In this document: positions 1 through 5,418 of the stretch, in pieces
How positions within the stretch are numbered: the first letter of the stretch is position 1
Layout of the letters: every line of letters begins with the position of its first letter
NCBI GenBank assembly: GCA_002329525.1
Contig: DCTI01000039.1
Coordinates: forward strand, 13,811 to 19,228
Length of the DNA stretch: 5,418 bases
Direction: 5' to 3'
Source of the DNA: Negativicutes bacterium UBA1444
Lineage (GTDB): Bacteria > Bacillota > Negativicutes > UBA1444
The notes under the pieces: generated by a model
What the model saw: only the letters and a program-made list of their open reading frames with translations
The model's database searches: none
What the model was told of the DNA's origin: nothing
Position numbers and translations under genes: made by a program

Positions 1-2
1 AC

Positions 3-809
3 CGCCTGGAAACCATCATCAAGGTTGTGTCCGGTGAAGACGCCCAAACGACAGATATAATCGCGCAATTGTACGGTTCAATCGTTGATGCCGGAATATT
101 CCGGGCATCCAGCATCAAGGTGGCGGAAGCGGCGAAGGTGATAGAAAACACGCAGCGTGATCTAAACATCGCCCTGATGAACGAACTGGCCATCATTTTT
201 GAAAGACTGCGGATATCCACGCGGGAAGTCTTGGCCGCCGCCAACACAAAATGGAATTTTCTGCCGTTTTCGCCGGGCCTCGTCGGTGGTCATTGCATTG
301 GCGTGGATCCTTATTATCTGACCTATAAGGCCGAGGAGATCGGTTACAGTCCCCAGGTTATCCTGGCCGGCCGGCGGATCAACGACGGAATGGGCAAGTA
401 TGTCGCCGAACAGACGGTCAAGAAGATCGCCAAAGAACGGATTGTGGTGTCGGACGCCAAAGTGGGGATCTTCGGCCTGACTTTCAAGGAGAATGTCCCG
501 GATATCCGCAACAGCCGGGTCCCGGATATTGTCGACGAGCTGCGCAGTTACGGCGTGGAGGCGCTGGTCCACGATCCGCTGGCGGACAAGCGGGCGGCCA
601 TGTCCGAGTACGGGGTCTTGTTGCGGGACTGGTCGGTGATGCAGCAGTTGGACGCCATTATCGTGGCGGTTGCGCACAAGGCCTATGTGGAAGCCGGCCT
701 GGCAGAGTTTATCGCCCGCCTGAAAAACCAAAAAGGGGTCGTTATGGATGTAAAATCGATCTTTGTTCCGGAAAACATTCCGGTGGGGGTGAGGTATTGG
801 AGCCTGTAA
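3..809 (+). CDS. tviB: UDP-N-acetylhexosamine 6-dehydrogenase (TviB/WbpA/WbpO type), 5' partial
   Basis: NAD-dependent nucleotide-sugar dehydrogenase, expected to oxidise C6 of UDP-GlcNAc (or UDP-GalNAc) to the uronic acid in the cytoplasm. The frame is already open at base 3, and the first visible residues (RLETIIKVVSG) are mid-protein. The GTG at 27 is therefore internal, and about 155-160 N-terminal residues with the NAD-binding Rossmann fold lie off the window; the family is about 425 aa. The central domain shows KVAEAAKVIENTQRD (nt 117-161), with the conserved Lys and Asn of the active site. GLVGGHCIGVDPYYL (nt 276-320) carries the catalytic Cys at 294-296. The C-terminal UDP-binding domain has GLTFKENVPDIRNSR (nt 474-518). 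Its last 13 nt overlap the next gene, a matching 4-epimerase, which supports a GalNAcA/GlcNAcA donor pathway. Family assignment is firm; which hexosamine it prefers cannot be read from the sequence. Confidence 0.93.
   Translation, partial: RLETIIKVVSGEDAQTTDIIAQLYGSIVDAGIFRASSIKVAEAAKVIENTQRDLNIALMNELAIIFERLRISTREVLAAANTKWNFLPFSPGLVGGHCIGVDPYYLTYKAEEIGYSPQVILAGRRINDGMGKYVAEQTVKKIAKERIVVSDAKVGIFGLTFKENVPDIRNSRVPDIVDELRSYGVEALVHDPLADKRAAMSEYGVLLRDWSVMQQLDAIIVAVAHKAYVEAGLAEFIARLKNQKGVVMDVKSIFVPENIPVGVRYWSL
785..794 (+). promoter_or_regulatory. Ribosome binding site supporting the TTG start at 797
   Basis: A purine-rich GGGGGTGAGG stretch ends 2 nt before TTG 797. The upstream GGGGG portion lies at a more usual distance of about 7 nt. 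It sits inside the end of the dehydrogenase gene. No ATG or GTG in frame precedes the epimerase Rossmann motif, so this site decides the start. Confidence 0.5.
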
Positions 810-1849
810 GCAACGCTTATGCAGCATTGCAGGAACACTTGATCCAAAATCCGCGCAAGTGGCTGGTCACCGGTGTGGCGGGTTTCATTGGTTCAAACCT
901 GTTGCAAAAATTGTTGTCGCTGAATCAAAAGGTTGTTGGGCTGGATAATTTCTCCACCGGATTTCAGGCGAATATCGATGATGCGTTGGCTCATGTCACA
1001 GCGGGGCAAGCCAGTCGATTCCAGATGGTGGAGGGAGATATCCGGAATGAGGCTGTCTGCCGGTCGGCCTGCCGAGGCGTCGACATCGTCCTGCAGCAGG
1101 CGGCGCTGGGATCGGTAGCCCGATCAGTGGCCGATCCGGCAACAACGAACCAAAACAACGTCGACGGTTTTCTGAATATGTTGATTGCCGCCCGGGATAG
1201 TCGGGTCAGCAGATTTGTCTATGCGTCGTCCAGTTCGGTATACGGGGATTGCCCGGATCTTCCCAAAGTCGAGGAGCGCGTCGGCAATCCGCTTTCCCCC
1301 TATGCGGTCACAAAATACCTGAATGAATTGTATGCCGGCGTATTTGGACGTTTGTACGATTTTCCCTGCATCGGCCTTCGCTATTTCAATGTCTTCGGAC
1401 AGCGGCAAAATCCCAACGGTGCCTATGCCGCCGTCATTCCGAAATGGTTCAACAGCTTGATCCGCGGAGAACCGACCTATATCAACGGGGATGGGGAAAC
1501 CAGCCGCGATTTCTGTTACATCGACAATGTGGTCCAGGTGAATATCCTGGCCGGTTGCACCAATGATCCGGCGGCCAGCGGACAGGTTTATAATGTGGCC
1601 TGCGGCGAGCGAACGACGTTAAAGGAATTGCATGCTATGATCCGCGGGTTGGTTCAAGAATGCGACGCCGCCTGTCGGTGCCCCGATCCGGAGTTTCGGG
1701 AATTTCTTCCCGGTGATGTCAGGCACTCGCACGCAGACATCGGCAAAGCCGTCCGCTTGCTGGGATATCATCCCGGCCACACGGTCCGGTCCGGCCTGTC
1801 GGAAACTGTCAACTGGTATCTGGAACACGGAGCGAAGTTTAACCGCTGA
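797..1849 (+). CDS. tviC: UDP-N-acetylhexosamine(uronate) 4-epimerase, TviC/WbpP type SDR
   Basis: Extended short-chain dehydrogenase/reductase of 350 aa, interconverting gluco and galacto forms of UDP-N-acetylhexosamine or its uronate with bound NAD. The glycine motif GVAGFIG is at residues 26-32, DNFSTG at 50-55, the catalytic Ser region ASSSSVYGD at 143-151, and YAVTK with Tyr169 and Lys173. RYFNVFG (195-201) and the WbpP-like run QNPNGAYAAVIPKW follow, then NGDGETSRDFCYIDN. Numbering runs 3 ahead of WbpP as I recall it, so Gln204 and Asn198 match WbpP Gln201 and Asn195 of the N-acetyl pocket. The TTG start gives the family's usual short leader (YAALQEHL...) before the Rossmann fold and overlaps the dehydrogenase stop by 13 nt, suggesting coupled translation. 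Odd: the usual VLHQAALGSVPRS reads VLQQAALGSVARS here (His to Gln at 100, Pro to Ala at 108). WbpP (UDP-GlcNAc) versus TviC (UDP-GlcNAcA) preference is unresolved. Confidence 0.92.
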   Translation: MEPVSNAYAALQEHLIQNPRKWLVTGVAGFIGSNLLQKLLSLNQKVVGLDNFSTGFQANIDDALAHVTAGQASRFQMVEGDIRNEAVCRSACRGVDIVLQQAALGSVARSVADPATTNQNNVDGFLNMLIAARDSRVSRFVYASSSSVYGDCPDLPKVEERVGNPLSPYAVTKYLNELYAGVFGRLYDFPCIGLRYFNVFGQRQNPNGAYAAVIPKWFNSLIRGEPTYINGDGETSRDFCYIDNVVQVNILAGCTNDPAASGQVYNVACGERTTLKELHAMIRGLVQECDAACRCPDPEFREFLPGDVRHSHADIGKAVRLLGYHPGHTVRSGLSETVNWYLEHGAKFNR

Positions 1850-1867
1850 GCGGAACGGGAGGTTGCC

Positions 1868-3076
1868 ATGGCCAGAATCATTGTGATTGGCGGAAACGTT
1901 CATTCTTTGGTTCAGTTTCGCGGCGACATGATTCAAGAAATGGTGGAAGATGGCAACGAAGTGTTCGCCATGGCGCCGGCGACAGATTTGGAAGGTGAAG
2001 CGGCGAATCTGATGACTCAAAAAGTGTCGTCAAAACTGCAAACGATCGGCGTGCCTTATCTGCCGATTCCGTTAAACCGGACCGGTATTAACCCGGTGAA
2101 AGATTTGCATACGATACTGTGGCTCAGCCGAAAGATCGGCGAACTCAAACCGGATGTTGTGCTGGCCTATACGATGAAGCCAGTGATATATGGATCGATC
2201 GCCGCCCGTCTGGCGGGGGTGGAGGATGTTTTTTCCATGATCACCGGTCTGGGATATGTTTTTACCGGTGATTCAATGCGTCAGCTGATCCTGGCGAAAA
2301 TCGTAATCGTCCTATATAAGATCGCATTGGCGTTCAACCGGAAAGTCTATTTCATGAATCCGGACGATCGGGAACTGTTCCGAAAGCTACGCATTCTGGC
2401 GGATAACGGTAAGGCGGTGCTGATTCATGGATCCGGCGTCAACATTGATCATTATTCGTTCAAGCTGCCACAAACCCGGGAACTGGTTTTTCTGATCATT
2501 GCCCGCTTGTTATGGGACAAAGGGATTGGCGAATTTGTGAGCGCCGCCCGGTTGTTGAAGAAAAAATACCCGGCGACCCGGTTTCAGATTGTGGGTCCCT
2601 TCGATAACAACCCCAGCGCCATTCGGCGCAGCGATGTCGCGACTTGGCAGGCGGAAGGAGTGATCGAGTATCTGGGCGCCACGGCCGATGTCCGGCCCTA
2701 TCTGGAAAATGCCAGTGTCTATGTATTGCCGTCGTACCGCGAAGGGACGCCGCGTTCCGTCCTGGAAGCCATGGCCACGGGGCGGCCGGTCATCACTACG
2801 GACGCTCCGGGTTGCCGCGAGACGGTGGTCGATGGTGTCAACGGATTTTTGGTTCCGGTTCGCGACAGCGAGGCCTTGGCCGCGGCAATGGAAAAATTCT
2901 GCCGGGAGAGAGACCTCATTGCGGAGATGGGGCGAAAGGGCCGCGAAATCGCGGAGGCGCGCTACGATGTCCACAAAGTCAATCATACCATTTTGCGGCC
3001 GATGGACTTGGACAGATTCCGTGCGCAGTGTCCGGCAGGCCGATGGAGCCCGGTCTCCAGATCCTCAAAAGCCTGA
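1868..3076 (+). CDS. GT4-family glycosyltransferase, PglA/CapM-like
   Basis: Retaining GT-B glycosyltransferase of family GT4, 402 aa, expected to act at the cytoplasmic face of the membrane and add a sugar from a nucleotide donor to a lipid-linked acceptor. The N-terminal acceptor domain (about 1-200) includes LKPDVVLAYTMKPVIYGS (93-110), the glycine-rich TGLGYVFTG (126-134), and a hydrophobic basic stretch near 138-157 likely to touch the membrane. The C-terminal donor domain begins at VFLIIARLLWDKG (207-219). It carries SYREGTPRSVLE (289-300), with the EX7E pair Glu292 and Glu300, then APGCRETVVDGVNGFLVP. IARLLWDKGI and the APGC/EGC region recall PglA, an alpha-1,3-GalNAc transferase, but donor and linkage cannot be assigned. 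GGGAGG at 1857-1862 lies 5 nt before the ATG, 18 nt after the epimerase stop. The tail after about residue 381 looks like an extension beyond the usual end. Confidence 0.88.
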   Translation: MARIIVIGGNVHSLVQFRGDMIQEMVEDGNEVFAMAPATDLEGEAANLMTQKVSSKLQTIGVPYLPIPLNRTGINPVKDLHTILWLSRKIGELKPDVVLAYTMKPVIYGSIAARLAGVEDVFSMITGLGYVFTGDSMRQLILAKIVIVLYKIALAFNRKVYFMNPDDRELFRKLRILADNGKAVLIHGSGVNIDHYSFKLPQTRELVFLIIARLLWDKGIGEFVSAARLLKKKYPATRFQIVGPFDNNPSAIRRSDVATWQAEGVIEYLGATADVRPYLENASVYVLPSYREGTPRSVLEAMATGRPVITTDAPGCRETVVDGVNGFLVPVRDSEALAAAMEKFCRERDLIAEMGRKGREIAEARYDVHKVNHTILRPMDLDRFRAQCPAGRWSPVSRSSKA

Positions 3077-3096
3077 GCGGGGAGTGAAACAGCGTT

Positions 3097-3693
3097 ATGG
3101 GCATCAAGCGGATATTTGACTTTGTGGTTTCCTTGCTGTTGATGATCGGACTATTACCGGTCATAGCCGTCGTGGCGCTGCTTGTTCGTTGGCGCCTGGG
3201 GTCGCCGGTCGTTTTTCGGGCCATACGTCCTGGATTGAATGGCAAGCCTTTTTGCATGTATAAGTTTCGGACGATGACGAACGAGCGGGATGACGAAGGC
3301 AGACCGTTGCCGGACAAAGACCGGGTGACGCCGCTGGGAGAGATTTTGCGTCGGTCCAGCCTGGATGAATTGCCGCAACTGATCAACGTCATCAAAGGCG
3401 ATATGAGTTTGGTAGGGCCGCGGCCGCTGGCAATGGAATATTTGCCGCTTTACAATTTGGAACAAGTCCGTCGGCATCACGTGAAACCCGGAATTACCGG
3501 CTGGGCCCAGGTCAACGGACGTTCCAGCATTTCCTGGGCGGAAAAGTTCAAATTGGATGTTTGGTATGTGGACCATCGCAGTTTTGCACTGGATCTGCGA
3601 ATCTTGTTCCTGACTGCCCGCAACGTGGTCCTGCAGCATGGTGTATGCAATACCGGCGAAACAAAGTATGGTAATTTTTCCGGATCAAATTAA
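3097..3693 (+). CDS. Phosphoglycosyl transferase, small PglC-like (bacterial sugar transferase family)
   Basis: Monotopic phosphoglycosyl transferase of 198 aa that moves a sugar 1-phosphate from a UDP-sugar to undecaprenyl phosphate, the first membrane step of the glycan. It has only the catalytic core, like PglC (about 200 aa), without the N-terminal membrane and CoA-binding-like domains of WcaJ/WbaP. KRIFDF (4-9) leads into one hydrophobic re-entrant segment (about 10-30). RPGLNGKPFCMYKFRTM (44-60) follows. SSLDELPQL (87-95) holds the Asp90-Glu91 catalytic dyad. GDMSLVGPRPL (101-111) and PGITGWAQVNGR (131-142) complete the signature. Two differences are visible: the Ser-Pro of the PglC re-entrant helix is Leu20-Pro21, and the common FRQ before RPG is FRA. 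A GGGGAG at 3079-3084 lies 12 nt before the ATG, a rather long spacing. The similarity suggests an N-acetylated or diNAcBac-like first sugar; that substrate is inference. Confidence 0.92.
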   Translation: MGIKRIFDFVVSLLLMIGLLPVIAVVALLVRWRLGSPVVFRAIRPGLNGKPFCMYKFRTMTNERDDEGRPLPDKDRVTPLGEILRRSSLDELPQLINVIKGDMSLVGPRPLAMEYLPLYNLEQVRRHHVKPGITGWAQVNGRSSISWAEKFKLDVWYVDHRSFALDLRILFLTARNVVLQHGVCNTGETKYGNFSGSN

Positions 3694-3708
3694 AAGGATG
3701 GGTGCGGG

Positions 3709-4236
3709 ATGTTTATCACAGCGGAGGACCTTTGCCTGCGTCGACCGGAACCCAAAGATGTGGAGGAATTGTACCGCTATCGCAATGATCCCCGGATTGT
3801 CACTGCCTTGTGCGGGTTTTCCAAAGGGTATTCCCGGGCAGATTTGCTGGAATGGGTGGAACGGCAACGTAAAAACCCGACAGACATCGTCTGGGTGATT
3901 GCGGATGCGGAGGACCGTTGCGTGGGGCATTGTGGTCTATACAACATCGATCATGCCGTTGGCACCGCCGAAGTAGCTATTTGTATCGGCACCGCTGGTT
4001 TCCGGAAGGGGCAAAGCCGGGGGATTATGACAGCGTTGAAAAAATACGGGTTCGGATACTTAAACCTGCGGAAAATCCGTGGCGAAGTGCTCGGCACTAA
4101 CAAACTGGCCATCAATTTTAACAAAAAGTGCGGCATGATCGAAGAAGGGATCTTGCGGGAAGAGGAATACCGGGATGGGCAGTATGTGGATGTTCATATC
4201 TTTGGCATGTTTAGGCGGGACTGGCAGGCGGAGTGA
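3709..4236 (+). CDS. GNAT-family N-acetyltransferase (RimJ/RimL or PseH-like), degenerate CoA loop
   Basis: GNAT-fold protein of 175 aa. In glycan clusters such enzymes typically acetylate an amine of a nucleotide amino sugar (as PseH does), whereas RimJ/RimL relatives modify proteins. It begins LCLRRPEPKDVEELYRYRND (8-27). The fold continues through VGHCGLYNI (72-80), the beta-4 strand VAICIG (89-94), and NLRKIRGEVLGTN (119-131). The acetyl-CoA loop, normally R/Q-x-x-G-x-G/A, reads F-R-K-G-Q-S (98-103): one residue shorter than in the next gene and with Ser for the second Gly. The C-terminal helix has Asn138 where a Tyr/Phe usually sits. AAAAGGA (3692-3698) lies 10 nt before the ATG, 15 nt after the PGT stop. 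It is roughly 55% identical by hand count to the next gene. GNAT fold is clear; catalytic competence is doubtful and the substrate unknown. Confidence 0.85.
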   Translation: MFITAEDLCLRRPEPKDVEELYRYRNDPRIVTALCGFSKGYSRADLLEWVERQRKNPTDIVWVIADAEDRCVGHCGLYNIDHAVGTAEVAICIGTAGFRKGQSRGIMTALKKYGFGYLNLRKIRGEVLGTNKLAINFNKKCGMIEEGILREEEYRDGQYVDVHIFGMFRRDWQAE

Positions 4237-4284
4237 GTGTGCGCAACAAAGCCATGGCCTGCCGTGATCGGCGATTCTATCGCA

Positions 4285-4290
4285 AAGGGG
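4285..4290 (+). promoter_or_regulatory. Possible ribosome binding site for the second GNAT gene
   Basis: AAGGGG lies 3 nt before ATG 4294, which is close. It supports the ATG that matches the start of the paralogous gene, but GGCGGAG at 4227-4233 could equally serve the in-frame GTG at 4237. Confidence 0.35.
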
Positions 4291-4293
4291 ACG

Positions 4294-4836
4294 ATGAGGT
4301 TGCTGGACAACGAGAGCGTACACCTGCGCCGGCCTGAGCCGGAAGACATTGAGACGATGTATCGCTATCGCAACGACCCACAGATTGTAGCCAGTCTCGG
4401 CTATTTTTCGCGAGGGTTTGCCCGGGCCGATATTGCCGAGTGGATTGAATTTCACCGGAAGAATCAAGCGGATCTCGTTTGGACGATTAGCGACCGGGAT
4501 GACCGTTGCATTGGTCACTGCGGATTGTATAAGATCAATCCCCGAAACGGGGTTGCGGCGATTGGCATTTGCATCGGCGATGAGTCCTTTCGCAGCAAGG
4601 GGGTTGGCAAAATGATTCTTTGTCGGATGATTGAGTACGCTTTCCAACAACTGAATCTGCGAAAAATCAGAGCGGAAGTGCTCGCGAGCAATCAACCGGC
4701 GCGGAATCTGTTTACCAAACTGGGATTTGAAACCGAGGCGATATTACGGGAATACAAATATCGTAACGGACAGTATCTAGACTTGCATATTTTTGGCTTA
4801 TTCCGGAGTAAATGGCAAGAGAGACAGAAAACATGA
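4294..4836 (+). CDS. GNAT-family N-acetyltransferase, paralogue of the preceding gene
   Basis: GNAT protein of 180 aa from ATG 4294. It shares with its upstream neighbour the start LRRPEPEDIETMYRYRNDP (11-29), plus CIGHCGLYKI (72-81) and NLRKIRAEVLASN (121-133). Its closing block, LREYKYRNGQYLDLHIFG (151-168), is also close. Here the acetyl-CoA loop is intact: R100-S-K-G103-V-G105, fitting R-x-x-G-x-G, and the late helix reads ARNLFTKLGFE with an aromatic near the usual Tyr position. This copy is therefore the likelier active enzyme. An in-frame GTG at 4237, directly after the previous stop, would add 19 residues (199 aa). I prefer 4294 because it aligns with the start of the paralogue. A role in acetylating an amino-sugar donor fits its place between a PGT gene and a PLP transaminase-like gene, but protein acetylation of the RimJ/RimL type cannot be excluded. 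Confidence 0.87.
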   Translation: MRLLDNESVHLRRPEPEDIETMYRYRNDPQIVASLGYFSRGFARADIAEWIEFHRKNQADLVWTISDRDDRCIGHCGLYKINPRNGVAAIGICIGDESFRSKGVGKMILCRMIEYAFQQLNLRKIRAEVLASNQPARNLFTKLGFETEAILREYKYRNGQYLDLHIFGLFRSKWQERQKT

Positions 4837-5418
4837 AGGCTGAAATAAATCCGTGGGAATCCGGCAGCGAGTTTCAGTGGCTGCAATTGCGGAAAAGATC
4901 CGGCAAGTCGGCTTATCAGCCGGAAATGCGGCTATATTCCTGCGGACGGACAGCCTTGGCGGGACTCATAAAGTACGGCATGGATTTTTTGGGCTGGCGA
5001 CGATTATGGATTCCTTGCTATTACTGCCCGGAAGTAGTCGCGTCGATCCGGGCCACCGGCATCAAAACGAATTTTTATCATGATTCGCCGGCTGATGCAG
5101 TGGAGGTTCCGACCGATGTTTCTGCAGATGACGCTATTCTTATCGTCAATTATTTTGGCAGAAAATCTCGTTCGGATTATGCGGGCGTCTATGCACTCGG
5201 GATTGCGGTGATCGAAGACCATAGCCACGACCCCTGGAGTCGTTGGGCGATCCAGAGTACGGCCGGCCATTTGGTGGCCTCCTATCGAAAAACCTTGCCC
5301 GTCCCGGATGGCGGAGTATTATGGTCCAATGTTGGAGCACCTCTGCCGCCGCAACCGAAGGCCAATAAGAAAGCGGGCAGTGGCGTTCCTGAAAAAATAG
5401 AAGCCATGTTAATGAAAG
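4833..5418 (+). CDS. DegT/DnrJ/EryC1-fold PLP-dependent aminotransferase-like protein, 3' partial
   Basis: The frame is open from ATG 4833 to the window edge (195 full codons) with no stop, so the C-terminal half is missing. Residues 36-43 (SCGRTALA) match the phosphate-binding turn of fold-type I PLP enzymes. WIPCYYCPEVVASI (59-72) follows. VIEDHSH (126-132) places Asp129, expected to pair with the pyridine nitrogen, and His132. SYRKTLPVPDGG (150-161) puts Lys153 where the Schiff-base Lys belongs, 24 residues after the Asp as in DegT enzymes such as ArnB. The turn reads CGRTAL rather than the SSGTAAL usual in sugar 4-aminotransferases. The distance from the turn to the Lys (about 112 residues) seems short for that group, so this is a divergent branch. 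The ATG overlaps the GNAT stop as ATGA and lacks a strong Shine-Dalgarno, pointing to translational coupling. Fold and Lys are well supported; transaminase activity and sugar substrate are inferred. Confidence 0.8.
   Translation, partial: MKAEINPWESGSEFQWLQLRKRSGKSAYQPEMRLYSCGRTALAGLIKYGMDFLGWRRLWIPCYYCPEVVASIRATGIKTNFYHDSPADAVEVPTDVSADDAILIVNYFGRKSRSDYAGVYALGIAVIEDHSHDPWSRWAIQSTAGHLVASYRKTLPVPDGGVLWSNVGAPLPPQPKANKKAGSGVPEKIEAMLMK

Noticed and set aside
162..827. Long reverse-strand open frame (221 codons) opposite the dehydrogenase gene
   Set aside because: It mirrors a clear coding gene with intact active-site motifs; the translation is His/Arg/Asp-rich with no recognisable domain.
2510..2986. 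Reverse-strand open frame opposite the GT4 donor domain
   Set aside because: Overlaps the EX7E region of a convincing glycosyltransferase; no motif in the antisense product.
2644..3119. Two alternative + strand open frames inside the end of the GT4 gene
   Set aside because: Compositions are Gly/Arg/Trp-rich and lack domains; the GT4 frame holds the conserved motifs throughout.
3676..3708. Possible promoter or terminator between the PGT and first GNAT genes (short T-run and AT-rich patch)
   Set aside because: No stem-loop precedes the T-run, which lies within the PGT coding sequence; the gap is only 15 nt and holds a Shine-Dalgarno.
4233..4337. A 34-codon frame starting GTG at 4233 that overlaps the first GNAT stop as GTGA
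   Set aside because: Attractive overlap geometry, but the product is short, Arg-rich and unrecognised, and it runs into the conserved start of the second GNAT gene in another frame.
4060..4695. Reverse-strand open frame (211 codons) opposite both GNAT genes
   Set aside because: Both GNAT genes on the + strand are conserved at protein level; the antisense translation has no domain or signal, so it is a shadow of their codon use.
4853..5083. 76-codon + strand frame near the window end
   Set aside because: It lies inside the open PLP-enzyme frame starting at 4833, which holds the recognisable motifs and reads through to the window edge.
5004..5340. Two overlapping reverse-strand frames near the window end
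   Set aside because: Antisense to the Asp129 and Lys153 region of the PLP protein; Arg/Pro-rich with no domain.

Overview
The window is a piece of a bacterial surface-polysaccharide or glycan biosynthesis cluster (O-antigen, capsule or exopolysaccharide type). Seven protein-coding genes, all on the + strand, are packed head to tail with overlaps of up to 13 nt or gaps of about 15-57 nt. I see no RNA gene, mobile element, CRISPR array, terminator or internal promoter, so it reads as one operon segment cut at both ends. The first gene lacks its start and the last lacks its end. Base composition is moderate (a little over half G+C by eye), and Shine-Dalgarno-like GGAG/GGAGG sequences precede several starts. 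Gene content suggests a Gram-negative bacterium, possibly a proteobacterium, but nothing here fixes the taxon.

Layout. (1) 3-809: C-terminal two-thirds of a UDP-N-acetylhexosamine 6-dehydrogenase of the TviB/WbpA/WbpO type. (2) 797-1849: a TviC/WbpP-type UDP-N-acetylhexosamine(uronate) 4-epimerase on a TTG start inside the dehydrogenase end. (3) 1868-3076: a GT4 glycosyltransferase resembling PglA/CapM. (4) 3097-3693: a small PglC-type phosphoglycosyl transferase. (5) 3709-4236 and (6) 4294-4836: two tandem paralogous GNAT N-acetyltransferases, the first with a degenerate acetyl-CoA loop. (7) 4833-5418: the start of a divergent DegT/DnrJ/EryC1-fold PLP enzyme, overlapping the previous stop as ATGA.

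How they may work together (inference). Genes 1 and 2 would turn UDP-GlcNAc into UDP-GalNAcA (via UDP-GlcNAcA or UDP-GalNAc). Gene 4 would start the glycan by moving a sugar 1-phosphate onto undecaprenyl phosphate, and gene 3 would add a following sugar. Genes 5-7 look like an amino-sugar module: a PLP transaminase-like protein to install an amine and GNAT enzymes to acylate it. The order PGT, acetyltransferase(s), aminotransferase-like protein parallels pglC-pglD-pglE of Campylobacter protein glycosylation, but with GNAT-fold enzymes in place of the left-handed beta-helix PglD. Most of the window is a standard glycan cluster. The points most worth a second look are the GNAT pair and the divergent PLP protein.
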